Origin: Actinokineospora spheciospongiae
GTDB taxonomy: Bacteria > Actinomycetota > Actinomycetes > Mycobacteriales > Pseudonocardiaceae
Length of the DNA: 44,013 bases
Reading direction: 5' to 3'
Assembly: GCF_000564855.1 (NCBI RefSeq)
Contig: NZ_AYXG01000069.1
Location: 1-44,013, forward strand
Below the pieces are notes generated by a model. It was given only the letters and a program-made list of their open reading frames with translations. It did no database searches and was not told where the DNA came from. A program made the translations under genes and the position numbers. Numbering within the stretch: the stretch's first letter is position 1; every line of letters begins with the position of its first letter. Positions 8,713 through 15,597 of the stretch are shown here, piece after piece.

Positions 8713-9054
8713 GTGACGACCCCCGACGTGCCCACCACCACCGTGGCCGACATCCCGGCCGAGCTGCCCGAGGGCACCACCCTGCTCGACGTGCGCGAGC
8801 GGGACGAGTGGGACGCCGGGCACGCGCCGGGCGCCGCGCACATCCCGATGAGCGAGCTGGCCGGGCGCCTCGGCGACCTCACCGACACCACCTACCTGGT
8901 GATCTGCCGCTCCGGTGGCCGCTCCGCCCGGGTCACCGCCTACCTCAACGCCAACGGCTGGGAGGCGGCGAACGTCGATGGCGGCATGCAGGTCTGGGAG
9001 GCCCAGGGCAGGCCGGTCGTCAGCGACACCGACCCGACCCCGAGGGTCATCTGA
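8713..9054 (+). CDS. single-domain rhodanese (sulfurtransferase)
   Basis: The 113-residue protein starts with GTG at 8713 without a Shine-Dalgarno. The rhodanese motifs L-L-D-V-R-E near 24-29 and G-H-A-P-G-A-x-H-I-P near 36-45 are followed by the active-site loop C-R-S-G-G-R-S with Cys65. The loop of six residues is typical of sulfurtransferases rather than Cdc25/arsenate enzymes. It likely carries a persulfide on Cys65 and transfers sulfur in the cytoplasm. The next gene starts 2 bases after its stop, so the two are probably co-expressed. Confidence 0.9.
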   Translation: MTTPDVPTTTVADIPAELPEGTTLLDVRERDEWDAGHAPGAAHIPMSELAGRLGDLTDTTYLVICRSGGRSARVTAYLNANGWEAANVDGGMQVWEAQGRPVVSDTDPTPRVI

Positions 9055-9056
9055 CC

Positions 9057-9956
9057 GTGCAGCCGCACCGGCCCCGGTTCGACTGGGTGGCGACCCCGCC
9101 GCCCGGGGCGGGCGCGCCCCCGGCCCGCCCGCGCCGCGGCCCGTACACCGGTCCCCCCGCCTACCGCACCCCGCCGCGCTGGGGCTTCCCCGCGCTGGCC
9201 TGGCGCTGGCCCACCGCGGTCTCCGGCCTCGACGCCGACGAACCCGCCCCGGTCGACCGGCTGCGCCGCCGGGGCAGGCTGGCGTCCTCGGCGCTGTGGA
9301 TGCTCGCCGCGGTGGCGCTGCTGGCCGCCGGTGCCGAGGCCTGGCGCTACGTGCTCCTGCTGCTCAGCCGCGATGGCGCGCTGTCGCGCGGGGTGGTCGA
9401 GGTGTCGGACAGCCTGGTCGTGACCGGTGCCGTGCTGGCGCTGGTGGCCGGGCTGCTCGCGCTGCTCGGCGCGGTCTGGTGGCTGTTCACCGCCCGCCGG
9501 GTCGCCGCCGACGTCGCGGGCTACGACCCGCCGCGACCGGACTGGCAGGTGCTGCCCGCCCTGGTCGTCCCGCTGGTCAACCTGGTCGTGCCGGGTTCGC
9601 TCCTGGCCGAGCTGGAGCACGCGGTGCTGCGCCGCCCGGAGGCCGAACGGCCCCGGCCGTCGCCGCTGGTGCGCTGGTGGTGGGCGGCTTGGGCGGCGAG
9701 CGTGGTCCTGTTCACCGTCACGGTGGTCTGGCGCTTCCGCTCCGGCGTGCAGGCCGAAGCCGACGGGGTGCTGCTGAACGTGCTGACCGACCTGGCCGCC
9801 GCCGCGCTCGCGATCGCCACCGAGGTGGTCGTCGCCCGCTTCTCCGCCCTGCTCGCCCCGGTCGACGCGAACGAGGTGCGCCGGGTCCGGGTGGTCCGGG
9901 TCAACGGCGCCCCGGAACTGGGCCTGCGCCCCCGCCCGGCCACCTCCCGGCGCTAG
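9057..9956 (+). CDS. DUF4328-type membrane protein
   Basis: The 299-residue protein starts with GTG 2 bases after the rhodanese stop. A Pro/Arg-rich cytoplasmic N-terminus of about 75 residues precedes four or more hydrophobic helices. The centre has the DUF4328 pattern: T-A-R-R near the second helix, then W-Q-V-L-P-A-L-V-V-P-L-V-N-L and a P-G-S-L-L-A-E-L-E segment. No catalytic residue is known for this family. Its stop shares the palindrome CTAG (9953-9956) with the stop of the P450 gene on the other strand, so the two genes end exactly on each other. Confidence 0.8.
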   Translation: MQPHRPRFDWVATPPPGAGAPPARPRRGPYTGPPAYRTPPRWGFPALAWRWPTAVSGLDADEPAPVDRLRRRGRLASSALWMLAAVALLAAGAEAWRYVLLLLSRDGALSRGVVEVSDSLVVTGAVLALVAGLLALLGAVWWLFTARRVAADVAGYDPPRPDWQVLPALVVPLVNLVVPGSLLAELEHAVLRRPEAERPRPSPLVRWWWAAWAASVVLFTVTVVWRFRSGVQAEADGVLLNVLTDLAAAALAIATEVVVARFSALLAPVDANEVRRVRVVRVNGAPELGLRPRPATSRR

Positions 9957-11137
9957 ACGCCCACCGGCAGTTCCTCCAACCCCCGGATCACGAACTCCGG
10001 CCTGCGCTCCGGCGCACCCGCGCCGACCAGGCCGGGCAGGCGCGCGGTGAGGGCCTTGAGCGCCGCCGAGACCTCCACCCTGGCCAGCGGGGCGCCGACG
10101 CAGTAGTGGATGCCCGCGCCGAAGCCCAGGTGCGGGTTGGGGGAGCGGGTGATGTCGAGGCGGTCCGGGTCGGTGAACACCGCCGGGTCGCGGGCGGCGG
10201 CGCCGAGCAGGGCGGCGACCTTGGCACCGGGCTCGACCCGGTGGCCCGCGATGGTCACCGGGGCCGTGGCGGTGCGCTCGAAGAGCTGCAGCGGGGCGTC
10301 GAAGCGGATCAGCTCCTCGACCGCCGACGGCAGCAGCGCCGGGTCGGCGAGCAGCAGCTCCCACTGGTCGCGGTAGGTCAGCAGGGCGTGCACGCCGTTG
10401 CCGACGACGTTGACCGTGGCCTCGTGGCCCGCCATCAGCAGCAGCACGGCGGTGGCGACCAGCTCGTCCTCCGACAGCCGGTCGGTGCCGTCGCGGACCG
10501 CCACCAGGTCGGAGACCAGGTCGTCGCCCGGGTGCGCGCGGCGGTGCGCGACCAGGGTGCGCAGGTAGGCCGCGAACTCGCCCGCCGCCCGCTCCGCCGC
10601 GGCGGCCAGGTCGGGGGCGAGGTCGTACTCGTACATCTTCACGATCGCGTTCGACCACGGTTGCAGCAGCCCGCGCTCGGACTCCGGCACGCCCAGCAGC
10701 TCACCGATCACCTGGATCGGCAGCGGCGCGGCCAGCACCGCCAGCAGGTCGGCCGACCCGTCGGCGTCGACCCGCTCGGCCAGCTCCTCGACCAGGCCCG
10801 CCGCCAGCGCCTCCACCCGGGGCCGCAGCCGCTCGGTGTGGCCGCGGCCGAACGCCGCCGCGACCAGCCGCCGCAGCCGGGTGTGCGTCGGAGGTTCGCT
10901 CTCCAGCAGCGAGTTGCGGTGCAGCAGGTTGAACTCGGCGAAGGCGGCCACCGGTGCCGCGTCCGTCCACAGTCGACCGAGCGACCGCTCCCGCAGCACC
11001 GCGCTGGAGGCGGCGTGCGAGACGGCCACCGCCAGCCCCAGGCCCGGGTGGTCGTGCACCTCGGCCTCGGCGCGCAGCGCGGCGAAGACCGGGTACGGGT
11101 CGGCGAGGAAGGCCGGGTCAGCGGGGTCGAAGCTCAC
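9953..11137 (-). CDS. cytochrome P450
   Basis: With the GTG at 11137 the protein has 394 residues, a full bacterial P450; the open frame upstream is non-coding in character. The I-helix motif A-G-H-E-A-T is present, then E-E-L-I-R as the ExxR motif. The haem loop F-G-A-G-I-H-Y-C-V-G carries the ligand Cys346. The I-helix shows the usual acid-threonine pair. It is a soluble class I monooxygenase needing ferredoxin and reductase, neither of which is nearby. No biosynthetic cluster surrounds it, so the substrate is unknown. It is divergent from the DUF5926 gene across about 135 bp. Confidence 0.93.
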   Translation of the reverse strand: MSFDPADPAFLADPYPVFAALRAEAEVHDHPGLGLAVAVSHAASSAVLRERSLGRLWTDAAPVAAFAEFNLLHRNSLLESEPPTHTRLRRLVAAAFGRGHTERLRPRVEALAAGLVEELAERVDADGSADLLAVLAAPLPIQVIGELLGVPESERGLLQPWSNAIVKMYEYDLAPDLAAAAERAAGEFAAYLRTLVAHRRAHPGDDLVSDLVAVRDGTDRLSEDELVATAVLLLMAGHEATVNVVGNGVHALLTYRDQWELLLADPALLPSAVEELIRFDAPLQLFERTATAPVTIAGHRVEPGAKVAALLGAAARDPAVFTDPDRLDITRSPNPHLGFGAGIHYCVGAPLARVEVSAALKALTARLPGLVGAGAPERRPEFVIRGLEELPVGV

Positions 11138-11223
11138 CCGGCCACGGTAACCCCGCCTGCGGCGCGACCGTGGTCCGCGCGCCGCCGACCCACCCGCACC
11201 GACCCCGGCGCGGCCGGATTGGG

Positions 11224-11229
11224 TAGCGT
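11224..11229 (+). promoter_or_regulatory. -10 element TAGCGT upstream of the DUF5926 gene
   Basis: TAGCGT plus 7 bases predicts transcription from about 11237. That leaves a 36-base leader with GAGGAG at 11261-11266 before the ATG at 11273. The -35 region is not recognisable. Confidence 0.4.
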
Positions 11230-11272
11230 CCCACGCATCAATCCCGGTCTCGGTCTCGACGAGGAGTCGTAG

Positions 11273-12226
11273 ATGTCCAGGCGATCCGCCGTGAAGAACG
11301 CGCGCAAGGCGACCCCCCAGGACTCCTCGGGAGTGAACCCGCGCCAGCCGTGCCCCTGCGGCTCCGGCAAGCGCTACAAGGCCTGCCACGGCTCGGCCGG
11401 TGGCGTCGTCGACGTCCCCGTGGCCAGGCCGTTCGAGGGGCTGGCCGGTGAGTGCGAGCTGATCGCGCTGCGCGAGTTCGTCCCCTCCGGCACCGCCGTG
11501 CTGCCCGGGGCGGGCGCGGACGAGATCACCCTCGCCACCGTGCTGCCGATGGCCGCCGCCGGACTGGTTCGCGCCGACGGGGTCAAGTTCGTCGGCCTGC
11601 AGGTGCAGACCCGGTCCAACGACATCAGCCGCGACCTGGCCCGCGCCGTGCTGTGGGCGCGCGACGCCGAACCGGGCGACGTGCTCGCCGTCGTCGGCCC
11701 GGACACCGACGCGGGGGAGAACCCGGAGCGGTTGCAGGACCTCATCGACGCCACCGCGCCGCTGGAGCCGGTCGTGCACGCCGACTTCACCTGGTGGATG
11801 CCCGAGGGCAGCGAGCCCACCGGCGAGGTCGCCCTGTCGCTGGAGCGGGCCAACGGCGCCATCCTGCCCACCGAGCGCATCGGCCCGGCCGCGTACTGGG
11901 TCGACGCGGGGGAGAAGGCGCACCTGCGCTGGGTCCGCCCGGAACCGGAGGAGCAGCTCCTCGCCGCCCTGTCCCGGCTGCACGCCGCCGGTGAGCTGGC
12001 GCTGGGCGAGGGCTCCCGCTACGCCGGTTCGTTCCGCGCGCACGGCCTGCTGGTGCCGGTGTGGGACCTCGACCGCGAACTCCACGCCCGCGAGTGGACC
12101 GACGGCGCCACCGCCCTCGGCGAGCGCCTCGACGCCGCGCTGGCGTCGGTGGAGTCCACCCCGCTCACCCCGGCCGAGCGCCGCGCCCGCGACGGCCTGC
12201 TGGGCCGCCAGATCACCATCCGGTGA
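11273..12226 (+). CDS. DUF5926 protein with N-terminal SEC-C zinc motif
   Basis: The 317-residue protein starts with ATG behind GAGGAG. After a basic tail the SEC-C motif C-x-C-G-S-G-x(4)-K-x-C-H appears at about 26-40, a zinc-binding element named for the SecA C-terminus. The remaining 270 residues match the actinobacterial DUF5926 family pattern. Because of the SEC-C motif such proteins are often mislabelled as SecA-related; nothing else here is SecA-like. The function is unknown. Its stop overlaps the start of the DUF952 gene (GTGA), so the two are translationally coupled. Confidence 0.85.
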   Translation: MSRRSAVKNARKATPQDSSGVNPRQPCPCGSGKRYKACHGSAGGVVDVPVARPFEGLAGECELIALREFVPSGTAVLPGAGADEITLATVLPMAAAGLVRADGVKFVGLQVQTRSNDISRDLARAVLWARDAEPGDVLAVVGPDTDAGENPERLQDLIDATAPLEPVVHADFTWWMPEGSEPTGEVALSLERANGAILPTERIGPAAYWVDAGEKAHLRWVRPEPEEQLLAALSRLHAAGELALGEGSRYAGSFRAHGLLVPVWDLDRELHAREWTDGATALGERLDAALASVESTPLTPAERRARDGLLGRQITIR

Positions 12227-12558
12227 TCGTCTACATCACCGCCCGCGCGGACTGGCCCGCGGCGGAGATCGAGCCCGACCCGGCCGTGGGCTTCGTGCAC
12301 TGCTCGGACCCCGGCTCGGTGCTGGTCCCGGCCCGCAGGCTGTTCGCGGGTCGGGACGACCTGCTGCTGCTGGAGATCGACCCGGCGCTCATCGGCGCCC
12401 CGGTCCGCTGGGAGGTCGGGTCGCCCCCGGAGCCCGGCGGACCGTGGTTCCCGCACGTCTACGGCCCCATCCCGGCCTCGGCCGTGGTGGGCGTGCACGA
12501 GTTCCCACCCGGCCCGGACGGGGAGTTCGAACTGCCCGCGTCGCTGGCCCACCGCTGA
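12223..12558 (+). CDS. DUF952 family protein
   Basis: The 111-residue protein starts with a GTG that overlaps the previous stop. It shows the DUF952 pattern: V-G-F-V-H-C-S near 22-28, a segment with D-D-L-L-L-L-E-I-D, then W-F-P-H-V-Y-G-P-I-P. The conserved histidines suggest an enzyme or ligand-binding fold, but no activity is established for the family. Length fits the family well. A strong terminator follows 6 bases after the stop. Confidence 0.85.
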   Translation: MIVYITARADWPAAEIEPDPAVGFVHCSDPGSVLVPARRLFAGRDDLLLLEIDPALIGAPVRWEVGSPPEPGGPWFPHVYGPIPASAVVGVHEFPPGPDGEFELPASLAHR

Positions 12559-12564
12559 CAGCGC

Positions 12565-12600
12565 AGTGGGGTGGTCCCGGTCGCCCGGAACCACCCCACT
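12565..12600. terminator. hairpin terminator between convergent DUF952 and ferritin genes
   Basis: AGTGGGGTGGT at 12565-12575 pairs with ACCACCCCACT at 12590-12600. The stem continues through one mismatch as CCGG/CCGG around the loop TCGC. It lies between two convergent stops and could stop transcription from both sides. There is no clear U-run, as is usual in high-GC actinobacteria. Confidence 0.75.
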
Positions 12601-12611
12601 CGTGCGTCGGA

Positions 12612-13142
12612 TCAGATGGCGCCACCCGCGACGCGCGGCGCCGTCGGGTCGGAACCGGTGTCGCCCACGGTCTCGCGGGCCAGGTAGGTCTCCACGTCGA
12701 ACAGGTTCCCGCCCGCCCGCTTGACGACGTTGAGCAGCGTCGTCATCGAGGCCACCTCTTCGACCTGCTCCTTGAGGAACCACTGCATGAACTGCTCGCC
12801 GGTGTAGTCGTCCTCGTCCCGCGCGGTCTTCGCCAGCGCCACCACCTCGTCGGTGACGGTCCGCTCCTGCTGCAACGCCAACGCGATCAACTCGACCGGG
12901 TCCGCGAAGTCGTTGCGCGGCTCGTCCACCCCCGTCACCGCGGGCGAGATGTCGTTGTCCAGCAGGTACTGCACGATCATCATCCCGTGGTTCCGCTCCT
13001 CCAGCGACTGGCGGTAGAAGTGCTTCGCCAACTGCGGGAGGTCTTGCCCGTCGAACCAGACGGCGAGCGCGACGTACTGCTGGGAGGCGCTGAACTCGTT
13101 GCGGATCTGGGACTGGAGCAACTGGTGGAACTTCGTGGTCAT
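12612..13142 (-). CDS. bfrB: bacterial non-haem ferritin (BfrB type)
   Basis: The 176-residue four-helix protein starts with ATG. Ferroxidase-centre residues E16, E49, H52, E93, Q126 and E129 sit one position off the classic E17/E50/H53/E94/Q127/E130 set. Y23 is also in place. It should oxidise Fe(II) and store iron in a 24-mer shell. There is no haem-ligand Met of the bacterioferritin type in the expected place. Upstream there are three iron-box-like sites at 13205-13270. In mycobacteria bfrB has several IdeR boxes and is activated by iron-loaded IdeR, so activation is expected here too. Confidence 0.93.
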   Translation of the reverse strand: MTTKFHQLLQSQIRNEFSASQQYVALAVWFDGQDLPQLAKHFYRQSLEERNHGMMIVQYLLDNDISPAVTGVDEPRNDFADPVELIALALQQERTVTDEVVALAKTARDEDDYTGEQFMQWFLKEQVEEVASMTTLLNVVKRAGGNLFDVETYLARETVGDTGSDPTAPRVAGGAI

Positions 13143-13161
13143 GGCACCGACGATACGTCCC

Positions 13162-13196
13162 GAATAGCGATTATGCAGGTTTTTGATGCGCTATTC
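13162..13196 (-). promoter_or_regulatory. inverted repeat GAATAGCG/CGCTATTC in the ferritin promoter region
   Basis: Eight-base arms at 13162-13169 and 13189-13196 flank 19 bases, between the ferritin start and the iron boxes. The spacing of the arm centres is 27 bases. It may be a second operator; the binding protein is unknown. Confidence 0.4.
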
Positions 13197-13204
13197 TCGT
13201 CACG

Positions 13205-13270
13205 TTAGGCAAGGCTATTGCACAGTTAGGCAAGCCTATCGAGTGGCAATTCAGGTTAGGCATTCCTATC
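13205..13270 (-). promoter_or_regulatory. array of three IdeR/DtxR-type iron boxes upstream of ferritin
   Basis: Three copies of the form TTAGGCA-x-x-CTAT start at 13205, 13226 and 13256: TTAGGCAAGGCTATT, TTAGGCAAGCCTATC and TTAGGCATTCCTATC. The left half fits the iron-box consensus TTAGGTTAGGCTAACCTAA well and the right half only partly. The start-to-start spacings of 21 and 30 bases are close to two and three helical turns, so dimers would stack on one face. They lie 62-128 bp upstream of the ferritin start codon, a position suited to activation. Confidence 0.75.
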
Positions 13271-13320
13271 TTTTGGCCTGATGTCACAAAATGTGACTGA
13301 CTACGCCTGTCCAGGTAAGC

Positions 13321-13450
13321 CCCGATCGAGCGACTACGCGGCGGGTGTCGAATGGGGTAGAGTCATCGTTGCTGAGGCCACTAGGCCGCAGAAGTGGACC
13401 CGGGCAGGACCCGCCGGACGACGGGAGCCCGGGTTTCGCGCTGTCCGGGG
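13321..13450 (+). ncRNA. structured RNA element, copy A (promoter plus two hairpins)
   Basis: This element is repeated at 14063-14192. It opens with CCCGATCG, then GCGACT at 13330 and a -10-like TAGAGT at 13358-13363. Hairpin 1 (13372-13391) has stem CTG-A-GGCC/GGCC-G-CAG and loop ACTA. Hairpin 2 has outer stem ACCCGGGC (13398-13405)/GCCCGGGT (13427-13434) and inner stem CCCG/CGGG around CCGGACGA. It ends with TTCGCGCTGTCCGGGG, directly at the stop of the minus-strand DUF3800-like gene. Stems are kept between copies although bases differ, which supports an RNA. Plus-strand orientation is preferred because of the conserved -10. It may belong to the published DUF3800-associated RNA motifs; I cannot test which. 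Confidence 0.6.
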
Positions 13451-13993
13451 TCAATTCTCGACCTGGATCACCTGGTTGATGACCCCCTGGATTCGTCGCC
13501 GCCAGTCACCGCCCGCGCCGTAGGCCCACGCCGTGGCGTCGGCGATGCCGAGCAGTGGGTCCTCGTGGGATTGGACGTGCTCGTAGAACGGCCCGTCGAA
13601 CGTCCCCACGCCGATCGCGCGCAGCGTCGAGGAGATGGTCAACCGGTCGGCGCGGTCACCCGTCTCCCCTCGCGACTCGATGGCGACGCGGTGCGCGCCC
13701 CGCTTGCAGGCGTCAATGGTCATGGCGCGCACGCACGCCGCCCGCGCTTGTCCCGCCGGGCCCTGGGCCAGGTAGAGGTCCGCCGAGATCCCCCCGGCCA
13801 CCAGTTCGGAGATCAGCGCGCGCCTTCTGGTGTTGCTCTCGGCTTGGAAGTGCACCCGTCGCTCGCCCGGGAGGCAGAGCGCGCGCAGCAGGGTGCGAGC
13901 GGCGGCCAGTCGGTTGACCGGGACGACGGCGACACCCAGCAGGTAGGTGCGTCCCCGGATCGACTCGTCGATGAACAGGTGGGGCGATTTCAC
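13451..13993 (-). CDS. DUF3800-like protein (RNase H-like fold suspected)
   Basis: Using the GTG at 13993 gives 180 residues; a TTG at 14041 would add 16. Near the N-terminus is L-F-I-D-E-S, the D-E-S signature of DUF3800. Mid-protein there is I-E-S-R-G-E, and near the C-terminus D-P-L-L-G-I-A-D-A-T-A-W followed by G-G-D-W-R-R-R. The spaced Asp/Glu/Asp residues would suit a metal-dependent RNase H-like site, but activity is not established for this family. The gene is bracketed by two copies of a structured RNA element on the opposite strand, copy A touching its stop and copy B lying just upstream of its start. No Shine-Dalgarno is visible. Family assignment is by motif memory only. Confidence 0.7.
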   Translation of the reverse strand: MKSPHLFIDESIRGRTYLLGVAVVPVNRLAAARTLLRALCLPGERRVHFQAESNTRRRALISELVAGGISADLYLAQGPAGQARAACVRAMTIDACKRGAHRVAIESRGETGDRADRLTISSTLRAIGVGTFDGPFYEHVQSHEDPLLGIADATAWAYGAGGDWRRRIQGVINQVIQVEN

Positions 13994-14046
13994 CCGCTGG
14001 GCATCGGCTGTATCAGGGGGTGAACCACTGGGGGCGCGCAAATGTT

Positions 14047-14243
14047 CGCTCGAACGGGCGGTCCCGATCGGGCGACTGCCCGGCGAACGCCGAATGGGCT
14101 AGATTCGGCGTCAGCCAAGAACACTCGGTCTTGGAAGTGAACCCGGGCAGGCTCGTCGGACGGCGAGAGCCCGGGTTTCGCGCTGTTCGGGGCAGGTTCA
14201 CCCCACCCCCCGCGCGTGGTCGGCCTTGTCCCGCTCGAACGGG
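14047..14243. repeat. 12-bp direct repeats flanking RNA copy B
   Basis: CGCTCGAACGGG occurs at 14047-14058 and again at 14232-14243, enclosing RNA copy B. The right copy ends exactly at the arcA stop codon. The arrangement resembles a target-site duplication around an inserted unit, though no transposase or terminal inverted repeat is present. Confidence 0.55.
14063..14192 (+). ncRNA. structured RNA element, copy B (promoter plus two hairpins)
   Basis: This is the second copy of the element at 13321-13450, same strand and almost the same length. CCCGATCG and GCGACT are kept, and the -10-like box is TAGATT at 14100-14105. Hairpin 1 at 14115-14134 has a wholly different sequence, CCAAGA/TCTTGG with loop ACACTCGG, but the same overall span of 20 bases. 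Hairpin 2 keeps the outer stem ACCCGGGC (14141-14148)/GCCCGGGT (14169-14176). Its inner stem is CTCG/CGAG where copy A has CCCG/CGGG, a compensated change. TTCGCGCTGTTCGGGG closes the element. It lies divergent to the DUF3800-like gene and convergent with arcA. Confidence 0.6.
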
Positions 14244-15482
14244 TTACAGGGGGTCGCGGGTGATGGGGCAGGACATGCAGCGGGGGCCGCCCCGGCCGGT
14301 GCCGAGTTCGGAGCCGCTGATGCGCAGGACCTCGATGCCCGCGTCCTCCAGCCTGGCGTTCGTCTCCACGTTGCGCTCGTAGGCGACGACCACGCCGGGG
14401 GCCACGGCGAGGGTGTTGTTGCCGTCGTCCCACTGCTCGCGTTCGGCGGTGACCGGGTCGAGGCCGGTGTGGATGACGCGGAGGCGGTCGATGGACATGG
14501 CCGCGGCCGCTGCCTCCAGGAAGGGGGCGGGACCGTCGACGACCACGCCGTCCGACTCGGGGCGCAGGGTGTAGGCCTGGAGGGTGTCGCGGATGGCCGG
14601 GTACATGACCACGGCGTCGCGGTCGACCATGGTGCAGACCGTGTCCAGGTGCATGGTGGCGCGGTCCTGGGCGATGGGGACGGCGAGGACCGTGTGCGCG
14701 AGGCCGTCGCGGAAGGCGGAGCGGGCCAGGGACTCCGCGCCCGCGGGGGTGGTGCGCTCGCCGACGCCGATGGCCAGGACGCCGGGGGCCAGCAGGAGGA
14801 CGTCGCCGCCCTCGACCGGGGCGTAGTGGGCGCCGTAGGCGCGGCCCGCGGCGCGGAAGCGGGGGTGGTAGGCGTAGATGAGGTCGAGCAGCGCCGTCTC
14901 GCGGGCGCGGGCGGGCATGGCCAGGGATGCGATGGCCACCCGGTCGCCGATCCAGACCGAGGAGTCGCGGGTGAACAGCAGGTTCGGCAGCGGGTCGACG
15001 ACGAAGTCGTGCGGGTGGTGCATCCGGCGGACCAGGGAGGCGCCCTCGGCGTGCGGCAGCTCCTCGAAGGTCATGCCGCCCATCAGCACGTCCGCCAGGC
15101 CCTTGGCGTCCACAGTGGACAGGTGGGCGGCCAGGGCGTCGCCCAGTTCGTTGCCGAGCCTGCGGCGGTCGACGGCGGTGGTGGCGGCCGCGGCGTGCGC
15201 CCGCTCGTCGGCCAGGGCGGCGACCAGGGCATCGGCCAGCAGTACCACCTCCACGCCGCGACCGGTCAGGACCTCGGCGAAGCGGTCGTGCTCGTCCTGG
15301 GCCCGGTCGACCCAGGGGATGCTGTCGAACAGCAACTGGTCGTTGTTGCGCGGGGTGAGGCGCTTGAGCTCGGTGCCCGGCCGGTGCAGCAGGACCGTGC
15401 GCAGGGGGCCGACCTCGCTGTCCACCCGGGGTGCGGGCGGCGGCTGCTCGACTTCGGGGATGTCCGGGGAGGGAGCGGTCAC
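14244..15482 (-). CDS. arcA: arginine deiminase
   Basis: With the GTG at 15482 the protein has 412 residues, the family's usual length. Catalytic elements are visible: T-R-D at 171-173, E-G-G-D at 224-227, M-H-L-D with His278 and Asp280, and the nucleophile Cys402 in R-C-M-S-C-P-I near the C-terminus. It hydrolyses L-arginine to citrulline and ammonia. No ornithine carbamoyltransferase or carbamate kinase gene is beside it, so it is not part of a compact arcABC operon. Candidate -10 TACGCT ends exactly 7 bases before the GTG, pointing to a leaderless transcript. The stop abuts the repeat that flanks RNA copy B. Confidence 0.93.
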   Translation of the reverse strand: MTAPSPDIPEVEQPPPAPRVDSEVGPLRTVLLHRPGTELKRLTPRNNDQLLFDSIPWVDRAQDEHDRFAEVLTGRGVEVVLLADALVAALADERAHAAAATTAVDRRRLGNELGDALAAHLSTVDAKGLADVLMGGMTFEELPHAEGASLVRRMHHPHDFVVDPLPNLLFTRDSSVWIGDRVAIASLAMPARARETALLDLIYAYHPRFRAAGRAYGAHYAPVEGGDVLLLAPGVLAIGVGERTTPAGAESLARSAFRDGLAHTVLAVPIAQDRATMHLDTVCTMVDRDAVVMYPAIRDTLQAYTLRPESDGVVVDGPAPFLEAAAAAMSIDRLRVIHTGLDPVTAEREQWDDGNNTLAVAPGVVVAYERNVETNARLEDAGIEVLRISGSELGTGRGGPRCMSCPITRDPL

Positions 15483-15489
15483 GGATTCG

Positions 15490-15495
15490 AGCGTA
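15490..15495 (-). promoter_or_regulatory. -10 element TACGCT of the arcA promoter
   Basis: On the minus strand TACGCT is followed by 7 bases and then the GTG start of arcA. No ribosome site is present, consistent with leaderless translation. The -35 is not obvious. Confidence 0.45.
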
Positions 15496-15546
15496 ACCAC
15501 TCGGTAAGGAAAACGCCGCTCCAGAGCGGGCAGAATGGCGGAGAAA

Positions 15547-15567
15547 GCCACAGATCGGGCCTGTGGC
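15547..15567 (+). promoter_or_regulatory. inverted repeat upstream of the DM13 gene
   Basis: GCCACAG (15547-15553) and CTGTGGC (15561-15567) form a perfect 7-base inverted repeat around ATCGGGC. It sits in the arcA/DM13 intergenic region about 31 bp before the DM13 start. It could be an operator for either gene. Confidence 0.4.
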
Positions 15568-15597
15568 ACACCGGTCGTTAAGCGGAGGGCGAGGTCG

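Noticed and set aside
13451-13993. DUF3800-like protein as a transposase or integrase of a mobile element with the RNA repeats as its ends
   Set aside because: The repeats are direct rather than inverted, carry promoter and RNA features, and the protein lacks recognised transposase or integrase motifs. Mobility of copy B alone remains possible and is reported separately.
13281-14382. Small plus-strand open frames running through both RNA copies (13281-13523 and 14020-14382), sharing G-R-R-E-P-G-F-R-A-V-R-G
   Set aside because: The shared peptide lies only where the DNA itself is conserved for hairpin 2. Elsewhere the peptides differ freely and the changes keep base pairing instead. No ribosome site fits either start.
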